Origin: Amia ocellicauda
Taxonomy: Eukaryota; Chordata; Actinopteri; Amiiformes; Amiidae
Assembly (NCBI RefSeq): GCF_036373705.1
Contig: NC_089853.1
Location: forward strand, 29,161,568 to 29,225,567
Length of the DNA stretch: 64,000 nucleotides
Reading direction: 5' to 3'
Shown here: piece after piece, positions 1 to 11,300 of the stretch
How the letters are laid out: each line of letters begins with the position of its first letter
Position numbering within the stretch: the stretch's first letter is position 1
The notes under the pieces: model-generated
The model's input: only the letters and a program-made list of their open reading frames with translations
Told to the model about the DNA's origin: nothing
Database searches by the model: none
Translations under genes and position numbers: made by a program

Positions 1-1842
1 TCATAGTCTCTGAAATTAGAGAATGGACAAAAACACAAAAGCAGAGAGAGACAATACTTCTGGTTTCAGCTCATGTCTCTTGTCATCTCATCATCTCATC
101 CAACTGGATTTATTTTCCCTATGTAGCATTTACTTCTATTTATTTTCTTGTGCGGTTTTTGTGCCATCCTCCTAGTCAAGATGTCCCTTCGGCCAGCAGC
201 AGTCTCCACCCACAACCCCTCCCCCCCTTCCCAGATCAATTGCTGCACTGTGCACCCCTCCCTGCCCTCTTGATGAAACATTGATTCTACCTTCTCCAGC
301 AGCGAGAAGGCCAAGGTCCTATGATCTCAGTGCAGGCTGACCTTTGAACCCACTTTCATTAGGAGTTTGCTGTCTATCGACTGGGTTGCTAAGTGAGGCT
401 CATTGCTACCCAGCAGACACCCTGCTTTAGACAACACCCTCTACCTCTGTTTAGTCTTTCTATCAGTGTAGCATGTGTGGTCAGTCCTGACACTGATCAA
501 AGCACATTCTCAAGCACACCTCTGAGCAGTTGATCCCCAAATGAGTGATCAACCCACTATGCCAAAAGACTGCTCCCTTCTCCCTGGGTGCTGGGATTTG
601 AATGATCTGCAAAGTCTACGGGAGTGGTGTCACCGTGACAATAAGCCCTGTTATACCAGCATGCAATTCACATCAATATGAAAACTTTACTGACAATCCA
701 TTGTAACATACAGGAATTCAGTGCTTGGAAATTTTAAGACATTTTAAATATTTCACTCGCTAGGCAGGTGTTTAAAGAAAATATGAACGGGTGCTATTTT
801 GGTGCATCTGACACACCCAAACAGAGTCGACAGGAAAGACCTTGTGATTAATAGTAGCAAAAGCCTCATCAACATCTCCTGCAGCAGCCTAAGCAACACT
901 GACACCACTGTTGACATGTCAATCTCTGTCTGAAGGCTCTGATAATGGAGCAGCAGAAGCCAGTGGCAGGGGAAGAGAGCAGTGAGGCAGTCTAGGAAAG
1001 GTAAGTGGAGGTATCACTGGGGAATACTTATCCACAATGTGTAATCTGGCCTTTGACCATGTAGGAAACTACAAGCAGTTAGGGGTTGTTCCATTTTATC
1101 AGCAATGTTCCAGTGATGTCTGTTCATGATAAAACCACAGAAAACTCAAGCTGCTTTTAATAATGTAACTCAAGGAGAGTTTGAAACAGTGTACCACAAA
1201 CTAAAAAACATTCAGCAAATCATGACTTTTACTTGAACATTATTATTTTTAAATGAATGGTTTTGTGAAGACAGTATTAATGATTCTGTCATTTTATCAC
1301 TTTAATCACATCTCTTTACTATGTAAATATTATGTGTGGAAAAATAAGACGGTTCATAAGTTTATATTGAGGCATATGATCGATCACATAGGAAGAGTTT
1401 CATGTGAATGCTTTATTACAAATCAAACGCTTTAACCAATAGACCCAAAAGCACAAAATACAGTCTGGGATAGAACAAATACATTTAAATAAGAGATAAG
1501 CTCCTTTGCAGCCGATAAAATAACTCAGACATAAAAGCAGACCTAATCATCATTTCATTTTCTGACAGATTATGCATTTATGCATGAGGATAAGACTGAG
1601 ACATGGCTCAGCCATGGAATCATTGCGCCCTTGAGAAAAATGACTATTTCATTATCGTGAAACAAAATGGACAGTTGAACCATATTTGGATACAAATCAA
1701 AAACTTTGCACATTGTCTCAACTATAAATATACATTTCTGTTTGGTTTGTTAGTGCTGGACATGCTGCAGTAACATTGTCCATATTTACAGACAAGTCGC
1801 CCGGCACATTGAACTGTGTGGTAGTACACCTTTTGGGACATT
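1..1842. other. No gene recognised
   Basis: AT-rich single-copy-looking DNA. Short open frames exist on both strands, including a minus-strand one at 96-314, but none shows a recognisable family signature or convincing splice sites at both ends. If CCDC33 continues to the left, this stretch would be intronic to it. Confidence 0.5.
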
Positions 1843-1850
1843 GCCTAAAG

Positions 1851-2255
1851 CAGCGGTTCTCAAACTGGGGTCTGCGAGAGAGTTGTAGAGGGTCCGTGGC
1901 AAAATTCCCCCGGCTCTCGCAACTTTTTACTGTCCCTCCCCGTTCTCAAAAATGTTTACCATCTCCCAAACCCAAAACTCCCCCCAAGCCCGGGTTCACA
2001 AGTTTTTACAGTCTAACACCCACCCCCGCTCTCACAACGTTTTATCATCAACCCCCCACCCCCCACCTCTCACAATTTTTTACCATCAATACCACCCCCG
2101 CCGCCCGCTCTCACAAAATTTTACTGTCAATGCCCCCCCCAGCTCTCGCAAGTTTTTACCGTCAGCTCCCCCCGTCATCCTATGGTAGGTGGGGGTCCTC
2201 AGCCAAAATCTCAGCGGCAAAGGGGTCCCTGGGTCTAAAAGTTTGAAAACCACTG
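1851..2255. mobile_element. hAT-type non-autonomous element (MITE)
   Basis: A 405-bp element with imperfect terminal inverted repeats. The left end reads CAGCGGTTCTCAAACT; the reverse complement of the right end reads CAGTGGTTTTCAAACT. It is flanked by GCCTAAAG (1843-1850) and GCCTACAG (2256-2263), an 8-bp target duplication with one mismatch. Eight-base duplications and CAG...CTG ends are typical of hAT transposons. There is no transposase, so it would have been moved in trans. The interior is an array of C-rich degenerate repeats, listed separately. The single mismatch in the duplication suggests an old insertion. Confidence 0.85.
1911..2178. repeat. Minisatellite inside the MITE
   Basis: About seven degenerate tandem copies of a roughly 35-50 base unit. 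Each copy has a core resembling GCTCTCACAA followed by TTTTTACYRTCAA and then a run of C of variable length. The C runs account for most of the length differences. The unit gives open frames on the plus strand (1776-2246 and 1952-2188) that are artefacts of the repeat. Confidence 0.8.
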
Positions 2256-2263
2256 GCCTACAG

Positions 2264-4447
2264 TATGGCTTGAGTAACAATAATACATATACTAAAGTAA
2301 GAGATAATGTGTTGTATTATTTCCAGAACTTTCAGAAGTAAATCATGCAAGTCCACTTTGATGTCCTGAAACACTGACTATTCTATAGATTCAGGCTTGT
2401 TCCAAAAGATTTCAAGAATAGTATGGGCCTGCCAATTCAGATGAGCAACTCTTCAGCAAGGGGCATTTTCCACCTATACTTGGTTTTCCTTTTCATTCAA
2501 TTTTTTCCACCAGTAACTCCTAGTGACTTCTCTATCCTGTGAGTTTCCAATATCTGCACAGTAAAGCCAAGATTTAAATTCACATTCAAACCCAGAAATT
2601 CCACAAACACTTATACACACACAAAACTGATGAACGAGATATTTAGCATAGAAAACTTTTCTCTTTGAGCCTTTCAGCAATCTAATCCTCTGACTTTCAT
2701 CCTATGAGCCTTGGTCTGCTACCACCAGGGTCTCTAACCTTGCAAAGTGATCAGGCAGCAGCAGACAGAGACTTAGTAGAAAGCAAAAGGGCTGTGATTG
2801 CGACAGTTCAATTACACTGCCATGTTTGTTGGCTTATGCAGAATGTGTGGAGGTGCATATATTAGTAGTTAAAGGAAGGCTGTGTGGTTGTGTGTGCACG
2901 GAGGGTGGATGACAGATAGGAATAAGAAATCCCCTTGAAAGTGAACAAACACTCTTTAAGGTGATTGATTTTATGCATCTAACCACAACATTATCATATA
3001 GTTTGGTGGTGGGGGGCGGCTAAAAGGGCCTGGCAGTAACTGCCACAGACAAAAGTCTGAAAGTCAGAGGAATATATATATATAAGGCCTCTAATGAAAA
3101 TCAATCCAGATTTAATCCTTAAAAAGATCTGATTAAAACTGTGGCCATCTGGAACAGGAACAGAGAACAATTGGTTTAAATTTCTTCTTTAGTCAATGAG
3201 GATGTATAATAATAAATACTAAGATGCCTGAGGCTAGATGGGATTTAGATCATTTCAACAGAGGCAAATATTTTTAAGTTTTAAGAGAGCCTTCCATTCT
3301 ACAATTATTATGGTGAAAGTCAATCTAATAATACCTAAGAGCTGTATGAGCCAGTGTGCTGTCACTAACAGACATGAAGACTTTGCTGCCAGGCTTTTCA
3401 CAGCATGAGCTTGACTGAAGGATGGGGGGGACAATTACACTGTGCTGTATTCCTGGGAGCTGACAGCTTTCACAGGCACCCAGCAGGCGTGCACACTCCT
3501 GTTTTCTGTCTTATTACAGATTCCGTATTGTCCTCTGATTTCACTCCATCTTCACAGAGAAACTGCCCCTGAAGGAGCTCTATGCAGCGTTCAAAAGCAG
3601 CAGTGGCCTTTATCGTGGCAACCCTTCTCAAAATTCTCTACAGAGAAACAAATGTCAGTCATTACACGTTGGCAGTAACATGTCTTGCCTATTGCAAGAT
3701 TACAATAGTGAATTAATCTCTGCCCCATTCAATCTTCTCATTGAGATGACACTTTTAGGGCTGAGATGGCATTTATGACTCGCTCAAAAAAGCACTGGAG
3801 GTTGACTACCGAGTCCAGCAAACACACAATTTGAAAGGGCAAAATCCCATTAGTGATCACGTACACAAACTCGCTGCCTTTTGCGCCTGCATAGCTTAAG
3901 GCATTTTGTCTCAGTTCAATTCATTCTCCTAATCTAAAACCAATATGGCCGAAACACTTACATGAAGTCTGTACGAAAAACTGCCATTTTCGAATGACTT
4001 GGCTGTGCTTGAGAAACAGTGCTTTCTTCATCGTGGGAATATTACCCTGTAGATCTATGCTGGGAGACAGCAACTGGGAGTCAGAGATGAAAGGCCACAC
4101 AGATATTTGTACCATTCTCTCCCCTCCTAACCGAAGGCTGACCACTCTAATGCCTGTAATGCCTGTAGACACTAGGAGATCCATCTCCATCCTGTCCATC
4201 TCCACAGTCAGCACAGAAGGTCTCTCTCAAACAGTCTTCAATTTTTAATACTCCATCCATCTCACTGATAAAGAAAAACAAATAGGCATTTTGACTGGGC
4301 TGGTGATAAGTACAATAGTTTGTGCTTGGGTACTGTAGGAGTGGAGTAAAGAGTAGTTTTGGCAGGTCAAGACTGGGAGCTGATAGACCACAGGATCTCG
4401 TGTGACCTGGAAAAGTGGAATCTTCTTTGGAGTTACATACCAACTTC
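2264..4447. other. No gene recognised
   Basis: Mostly AT-rich non-coding DNA. The stretch 3430-3660 is less AT-rich but has no convincing exon structure. Overlapping open frames at 3921-4491 are on both strands and resemble no family I recognise. Confidence 0.5.
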
Positions 4448-4658
4448 CCATTATTATATTTCTTAGACTTACAATTTTGAGAAAATATCACATTATTTTT
4501 ACATACAAATACCCATTGATACAGCTGGGATTTTATTGAAGCAATCTAGGTAAAATACCTTGCTCTAGGGTACAGCAGCAGTGTCCCCCACCTGGGATTG
4601 AACCCATAATCCTCGCTCCAGAGTCCAAAATGCCTAACCGTTACTCCACACTGCCCCC
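4448..4658 (-). mobile_element. tRNA-derived SINE, minus strand
   Basis: Read on the minus strand from 4658, the sequence begins GGCAGTGTGGAGTAACGGTT, which contains an A-box-like stretch. It is followed by the B box GGTTCAATCCC (complement near 4603-4613), the two internal RNA polymerase III promoter elements of tRNA-derived SINEs. The body runs on through GGGGGACACTGCTGCTGTAC and ends in a TAAGTC...TAAGAAATA tail near 4450. Compared with the fish SINE family I know, the conserved tail core (compare 52520-52550 here) appears to be deleted between TAAGTC and TAAGAAA. It is a fairly complete copy rather than a gene. Confidence 0.85.
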
Positions 4659-6476
4659 TAAAACCTCTATGTAATCCTAATTTTGTGCAGTGCAGTTCTT
4701 GAAAACAGACCATGAACAGTCTGAACTTTCTCAGAACCCAAAACTATTCAGCCACATCCAATAAATATAGTCCATATAACCTCAAAGAGTCACAACTGAT
4801 TGAAATATATATCCTAACAATTTTAACAGGTAAGCGTGATGTGTTTACTGTAAAATGATCTGCTTCAATAAAATCTGTGGGTCATGCTTTCCAATGGTGC
4901 TGAAAATAACAACTGAAAAGCCAAGACAAGAACTACTGCACAAGAAGAATGGGAGAAAGCCATAGAGTGCAGTGTTGCCCATTTAAAAATAGTCCTGTTT
5001 ATGCATGCAGTGCAATACACCTTTAGCACAGTGTTTGTCTGTGTATAACTGATAATTCAATTACCTTGGATGTTGATCTTATCTCTCAGATTGGACATTA
5101 TTCGTTTGTATAATACTAGAAGCACACAAAGGAAGGTTTATGGCTCTGGGGTTGAAATCCTTTAAAGATAAGACTGCAGTTTTTCTACAAAGCAATAAGC
5201 GTTCTCCGCTTTCCTCAACCGAGAGGTAATAACCCTCGCAATAAAGCAGCAATGCCAGGAAATCTGATTACGCCTGTCCCTGATGATGGCAACTTGGTCC
5301 ACAATACTCTGCAAAATCAATCACTGTAACGTTATGGGCCCGGACAGTGACTCCAGCCCGACAGAGGAGACTGTGTTAAGAGAATTCTAAGGAGATTTCA
5401 TATCACAATTATCTTTAATTTTATAATTCAATCTACTGCAGGCCGGCCTCGCAAGCGTAGGTTGAAATGTCCAGTCAAACACCTTCAATGTTGAGTAGTA
5501 TCAAATGATTATTCCATTTATTGCTGTGATATGAAATCCAGTGAGAGTGAGATATATTAAATCGTTGTTATTATTGGTACTACTCTCAAAGTAATATGTT
5601 TTAACTTATTTATTGTTAGTAAACTTTATTTCCTGCTGTCACAGAAGAAAATGCATAGAAAATACTTCCCCCAGTGGGGCACCTGGCAGAACCATCATAT
5701 CACTGATGTTCTTGGTTCTCTGTGACTCTGGTATGTAGCTGGTTTGTCACAACTTCTTCAAGGGTCCAATCCTAACTGGGAACTAGTGGGGAATGCCATC
5801 TTGCCATTCACACTGCACCACTATCCACTATATATATTTTTGCATAACAAGTCTAAAAAAGTAATTTGCCAAATAATTGCTCTGCACCTATATATCTTGA
5901 AGGATTCCTTGTGAAAATATTACAACTGAACACCTGTGCCTACCTAGCAACACTGAGGTACTTTTATATAATGCATCAATATATTTATATACATCGAAGC
6001 AGTGGAAACATCTTGGAGAGGCCTACATTTAGTAGTGGTACGATATACAATGATGATGAAGATGATGAGTATATATATATATTGAAGAACCCAGTCTTGA
6101 TGCACAGATGATAACATGCATTTATTTAACATGCCAGGCCTGGAAGGCCCCAACTTGGGAGCTCTCCAACAGAGACTCTTTGAACAACAGAAGTGGACAG
6201 CTTTTATAAAATGCATTACATGTGGGTCTGTGGGCAGGGACAGTCACAGATTTCCCAAAGTGTTGTCTTGAGATCAGGTTTCTGAATGTTTGTGGCTGAC
6301 TTCCTGAGGAGGGGTGTCATCATGGAAGCAGGTGTTTTCCTGTTGTGGCATACAAACTGCCCAATCTCACATTTTAACAATGGACAATGAGGTAATCAAT
6401 CACTATAATGTAACATCTTCAGCCTTGAGAGAAGAACAGGAAACCCCAAACAAACACTAAGCATCTCCATGGTAGT
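4659..6476. other. No gene recognised
   Basis: Non-coding, AT-rich. The stretch 5640-6400 is richer in C and G and may hold an old unclassified repeat, but I see no terminal repeats or coding motif. Short AT-rich microsatellite-like tracts occur near 5825-5840 and 6068-6083. Confidence 0.45.
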
Positions 6477-6891
6477 CACCTTCTTCCATTGCTTCGTGGT
6501 CCAGTCCATACTCACGTGCCGATTGTAGGCGCTTTCGGCTGGTCTGTGGCTACACAGCCCCATACGCAACAAACTGCAATGCACTTTGTGTTCTGACACC
6601 TTTCTATCAGAACCAGCATTAACTTTTTCAGCAATTTGAGCTACAGTAGCTCGTCTGTTGGATCGGACCACACGGGCCAGCCTTCGCTCCCCACGTGCAT
6701 CAGTGAGCCTTGGCCGCCCATTACCCTGTCACTGGTTCACCGCTTTTCCTTCCTTGGACCACTTTTGATAGGTACTGACCACTGCAGACCGGGAACATCC
6801 CACAAGAGCTGCAGTTTTGGAGATGCTCTGACCAGTCGTCTAGCCATCACAATTTGGCCCTTGTCAAAGTCGCTCAGATCCTTACGCTTGC
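6477..6891 (-). pseudogene. Tc1-like transposase fragment (element A)
   Basis: N-terminal DNA-binding part of a Tc1/mariner transposase in two frames, 6891-6737 and 6671-6477. It has at least one frameshift and no catalytic DDE domain. The start [16 protein letters not shown] is related to, but distinct from, the start of element B next to it ([16 protein letters not shown]), so these are two families. Confidence 0.8.
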
Positions 6892-7046
6892 CCATTTTTC
6901 CTGCTTCTAACACATCAATTTTGAGGACAAAATGTTCACTTGCTGCCAAATATATCCCACCCACTGACAGGTGCCATGATAACGAGATTATTAGTGTTAT
7001 TCACTTGACCCGTCAGTGGTCATAATGTTATGGCTAATCGTTGTGT
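6477..7046 (-). mobile_element. Tc1-like element A, 3'-truncated and decayed
   Basis: On the minus strand this begins near 7046 with a terminal sequence containing GATTAGCCATAACATTATGA, a 5' untranslated stretch, and then a transposase start at 6891 reading [20 protein letters not shown]. That is the helix-turn-helix N-terminus of a Tc1-family transposase. After a frameshift, recognisable transposase continues as residues from MVRSNRRATVAQIAEKVNAG (6671 downward) to WTTKQWKKV near 6480. Homology stops there, just before the place where the neighbouring element has its first catalytic Asp (WKNVAWSDE). Both the catalytic domain and the 3' inverted repeat are absent, so the element is dead. Confidence 0.85.
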
Positions 7047-7071
7047 ATATATATATATATATATATATATA
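7044..7071. repeat. (TA)n microsatellite at the Tc1 junction
   Basis: About 13 TA dinucleotides lie exactly between the 5' ends of Tc1-like elements A and B. Tc1 elements insert at TA, so the tract may have been the target, or it may have expanded from the duplicated TA. Confidence 0.9.
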
Positions 7072-8148
7072 CACTCACCTAAAGGATTATTAGGAACACC
7101 TGTTCAATTTCTCATTAATGCAATTATCTAACCAACCAATCACATGGCAGTTGCTTCAATGCATTTAGGGGTGTGGTCTTGGTCAAGACAATCTCCTGAA
7201 ATCCAAACTGAATGTCTGAATGGGAAAGAAAGGTGATTTAAGCAATTTTGAGCGTGGCATGGTTGTTGGTGCCAGACGGGCCGGTCTGAGTATTTCACAA
7301 TCTGCTCAGTTACTGGGATTTTCACGCACAACCATTTCTAGGGTTTACAAAGAATGGTGTGAAAAGGGAAAAACATCCAGTATGCGGCAGTCCTGTGGGC
7401 GAAAATGCCTTGTTGATGCTAGAGGTCAGAGGAGAATGGGCCGACTGATTCAAGCTGATAGAAGAGCAACTTTGACTGAAATAACCACTCGTTACAACCG
7501 AGGTATGCAGCAAAGCATTTGTGAAGCCACAACACGTACAACCTTGAGGCGGATGGGCTACAATAGCAGAAGACCCCACCGGGTACCACTCATCTCCACT
7601 ACAAATAGGAAAAAGAGGCTACAATTTGCACAAGCTCACCAAAATTGGACAGTTGAAGACTGGAAAAATGTTGCCTGGTCTGATGAGTCTCGATTTCTGT
7701 TGAGACATTCAGATGGTAGAGTCAGAATTTGGCGTAAACAGAATGAGAACATGGATCCATCATGCCTTGTTACCACTGTGCAGGCTGGTGGTGGTGGTGT
7801 AATGGTGTGGGGGATGTTTTCTTGGCACACTTTAGGCCCCTTAGTGCCAACTGGGCATCGTTTAAATGCCACGGCCTACCTGAGCATTGTTTCTGACCAT
7901 GTCCATCCCTTTATGACCACCATGTACCCATCCTCTGATGGCTACTTCCAGCAGGATAATGCACCATGTCACAAAGGTCGAATCATTTCAAATTGGTTTC
8001 TTGAACATGACAATGAGTTCACTGTACTAAACTGGCCCCCACAGTCACCAGATCTCAACCCAATAGAGCATCTTTGGGATGTGGTGGAACGGGAGCTTCG
8101 TGCCCTGGATGTGCATCCCACAAATCTCCATCAACTGCAAGATGCTAT
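7070..8148 (+). mobile_element. Tc1-like element B, 3'-truncated
   Basis: It starts with the inverted repeat TACACTCACCTAAAGG, the same end as the full-length copy at 35020-36228. The two copies match closely through the transposase as far as GATGCTAT at 8148, where this copy switches to unrelated DNA. The other copy continues for about another 180 bases to its own inverted repeat. The 3' end and 3' inverted repeat are therefore missing here, and the element cannot be mobilised in the normal way. Confidence 0.93.
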
Positions 8149-8392
8149 TAAGAGAAAGTTCCCGGCAGCTGCCTACTGCCTGTATTCAAGGAAATCTCTT
8201 AATTCTCAAGCGTTCTCATACCTACAGAAATGTCTGAACCCAACAGATTCTGAACACACAGTGAATGATCTCTATAGGCTTTGCAGCCTCAGACAAAAAA
8301 ATATATTATTCATAAGAGAAATCTGCACAAAAAAAAAGAAAAGGGTGATGCCCTTCCCCAGTTCTCTATGTTGTTCACAGTTTACAGGATGA
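7220..8392 (+). CDS. Tc1/mariner transposase (DD36E-like), C-terminally truncated, running into flanking DNA
   Basis: The frame is open for 390 codons, but only residues 1 to about 310 are transposase. The rest is translation of flanking DNA after the element breaks off at 8148. Tc1 transposases cut and paste DNA at TA sites using an N-terminal paired helix-turn-helix domain and a DDE catalytic domain. Visible here are the N-terminus [16 protein letters not shown], a second DNA-binding part with an [10 protein letters not shown] motif, the first catalytic Asp (D155 in WSDES), the second (D246 in QQDNAPCH) and Glu283 in [12 protein letters not shown]. There are 36 residues between the second Asp and the Glu, rather than the 34 of classical Tc1 such as Sleeping Beauty. 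This spacing matches the DD36E group. The catalytic residues are intact, but the C-terminal end and 3' repeat are lost. It is a selfish-element gene, not a host gene. Confidence 0.85.
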   Translation: MGKKGDLSNFERGMVVGARRAGLSISQSAQLLGFSRTTISRVYKEWCEKGKTSSMRQSCGRKCLVDARGQRRMGRLIQADRRATLTEITTRYNRGMQQSICEATTRTTLRRMGYNSRRPHRVPLISTTNRKKRLQFAQAHQNWTVEDWKNVAWSDESRFLLRHSDGRVRIWRKQNENMDPSCLVTTVQAGGGGVMVWGMFSWHTLGPLVPTGHRLNATAYLSIVSDHVHPFMTTMYPSSDGYFQQDNAPCHKGRIISNWFLEHDNEFTVLNWPPQSPDLNPIEHLWDVVERELRALDVHPTNLHQLQDAIKRKFPAAAYCLYSRKSLNSQAFSYLQKCLNPTDSEHTVNDLYRLCSLRQKNILFIREICTKKKKRVMPFPSSLCCSQFTG

Positions 8393-11300
8393 CAGAATGA
8401 AGACTGCCAACTCCCAAAATAACCACCTTCAATCCGGAAAAGGAGATGTGAACTTATGAACTTGTGAAGTCTCAATTAAATACTAAGGAAGGACAGTCTG
8501 TCAAAGGGCACCACAACAATGGGCCAGTGAAGTCACCAAAGGTCATAGATTGGAACATCAGTCCTCTTTACACACGTGAACTGTATTCAAAACACTTGTT
8601 TTTCATGTATATTGGGAAGGAATACAATCACTAATCATTGTTCTAAAGCAATCATTCCCCCTTACAGAGATGGACATTTAGCACACTGTGCCACAGATGT
8701 ACAGGGATGTTTGAGAAGTAAAGCAAATTCTGCTCAATTTGTGCTCTACCAGTAAGCCTTCCCCATATCTTCCTATAAGTCCATAGAAGAAAATTCCCAG
8801 AGGAGATTTCCCTTTTTACTAAAGCAAATAAACCGATAGGCTTCTGGTTTTGTTGACAAATAAAACATTATGAAAAAAACATTGAAATTAATGGATTTAA
8901 TTCTAGTACACAATTCACTAACCAGACCATTAAATGAAACGCAGACAACATGTTGGCTTGGCAGTTTTTCTAAAATGTCTCTTCAGACCAAAGCAAAGCT
9001 TTAAATTATTAAAAAGGCCCAAATTCGATTCAAAGACAATTTTTCTTGCATATGAAAAGACAAATCCAAATCCCCTGGATCTCCTTATTAATTTTTAAAA
9101 CTGTGTCCTTCAGGGACATACTTACTAATCCCTCATTTTAATAGCAATTATATTAGTCAGCCATGCTGGGTATAAATTTCATACGTAATTAAAAACAGAG
9201 TAAAAAATGAAAATGCTTTGGCTAAGCCTGTGGCTTTTGTACTGGGAGGAAAAAAAAATGTGGTCATGTGCTTTGGATTTATTTTAATTTTCTTGGTTTT
9301 TATTTTAAACTTCAATAAAAAAATATATATATAATTTATATATGTAATCAAAGATGAAAGCCATGGTCTTTAGCTGTAATATGGTTTTAAATGTATTATT
9401 AGCTTTGTGGAAAATGCCAGGCTAATTATTTTTTCCATGGGGAAGAAACTAGATCTTTAACAATGGACATTTTTTTGCGATGTGTTAATTAATGTACTAC
9501 TTCTTATTTGTACAGTTATAAAATACCTTTACATGGGCTTTAAAGGATGCAAAGAATAGTAATTTCCACTAAAACAAACTAACAAAAATGTATTTTTTTG
9601 TATTATAATAATCACTTGTTTTCACGCTTTCAAACAGAATTCAGCTCGGGCTAGACAAACAATCCAGATCCAATATAAGAACAAATGAGCCACACAGAAC
9701 AAGAAAAACTAAACAAAATCAACAAATAAAACCCAAAACATATCTATATATATTATAAGTGAACTATATAATGTCAAATGTAAACATGAGGTACATTAAA
9801 GGCAGATTTAAAGCTGAGACAGTGACAGTGCTGACTACAAAGGAAGTCACAGCATCTGAGATGTTAATAAGGCTGAGGAGCTTGGAGAGCAAGTGGCTCC
9901 AGCGCAGGGTCTCTCAGTCCTCCCTTGGTGAAACAAATGAGGCTGTGATTTGATAAAGCTCCCTGATCCCTGGTTTACCAGAGCTTGTGACAGCCAGGGC
10001 CTTGTGGTGGCAATGCTGTATTTACACCTCACTCAGTGCTCATTATTAAGGGGCACACACACAGGCCCGCAACCTGTCACAATATTGAGGGTTTTGGCAG
10101 GGCCTCATTTATCACCGGCTTGTAAAATATTCCCCTGCTGGCCTACTGCACACAATTAGTCAGCAGAGGCGTGCCTGGGGGAAAAGGCTCCCACAAACTG
10201 TTGTAAATTCACTGCTTTAATTGCAGCACTAATTTATTAGAGTATTATTTTACTGTGACCATGTTGTCATTCTTCCAGTGTAGTCTATCACTGTAGTGCA
10301 CTACAGTTTTCACCGCTCTCCACATTACTGTTTGTGAACAATGCTGAAAGACATCTGTATTAACCATTGGGCAGTAATGCAGCTGCCAAGGTCAACCTGA
10401 CCCTAAAGATGAACACTACTGATATTGTAATTGCAACACGACTGATTCAAGGACATTGATAATAAAAGTCAAAGGAAAAACATATAGGTACATTGTAGGA
10501 AGAATCTGCAAGTTAACCTTTCTAGCAAAATAGAAAAATCACAAAAGACATGAATCTCTCAATGGCCTTTTCATCTGTTTTTGCAATCAATGCCTTTCCT
10601 TCCCTTTGAATCAGGCAATTGAGACATCTGTTCTAAGGATTCAAAGGCCTGCAACTTCCAGGCTGATCATATTGTACATAAACCTGCAGCTCATAGTATT
10701 TGTTAAAAAAATAACAGTTACACAATAATATACTCAATAAAAAGAACAATAAACTTTGGTCCTTTATGTTGCAATACAAATTACATTTAATTCTTTGCTG
10801 TACACATAAATATATAATCCACAATAAAAATATAATTTCATACAAAATCCTATTACTATAACAACAGAGGATTTGAAACATTCTTGAGCATATTTAAATA
10901 GATGTACAGAAAAATGTATTGCATTCATTTTCGTTAGCTCAAGCACATCTACACCTCGGTTTCGTTTTATTTGGAACAAAATGGCATGGTGTTTAATTTG
11001 TCCTGTAAACGGTGGAAAGCTAATATATTTACCCACAACATAAAAACAATTTGCTCTAGCCTAACACAAAGCCTGCTACTCGGTGCCAACGAGTACTTGG
11101 CATCCGAACAGGCTGTGCTCATTGTATCTGCACGCTGTGGCACCTAAATCTCAGTCCTGTACTACAAGCAAAAGCTAACGAGCCCTGCTGCTGCACACTA
11201 ATGATGCTGTTCCAAATGAACAGTAATTAAGGACTAATCACTCACAGTCACTGTTTAAAAAAAAAAAAAAAGAAAAAGCTTTAATTTGTCTTCACAGAGG

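Noticed and set aside
96..314. Minus-strand 72-codon frame at the left edge as a CCDC33 exon
   Set aside because: No similarity to a known part of the family and the frame is rich in G-run artefacts (GGEGLW).
1776..2246. 156-codon proline-rich frame
   Set aside because: It is a translation of the C-rich minisatellite inside the hAT MITE.
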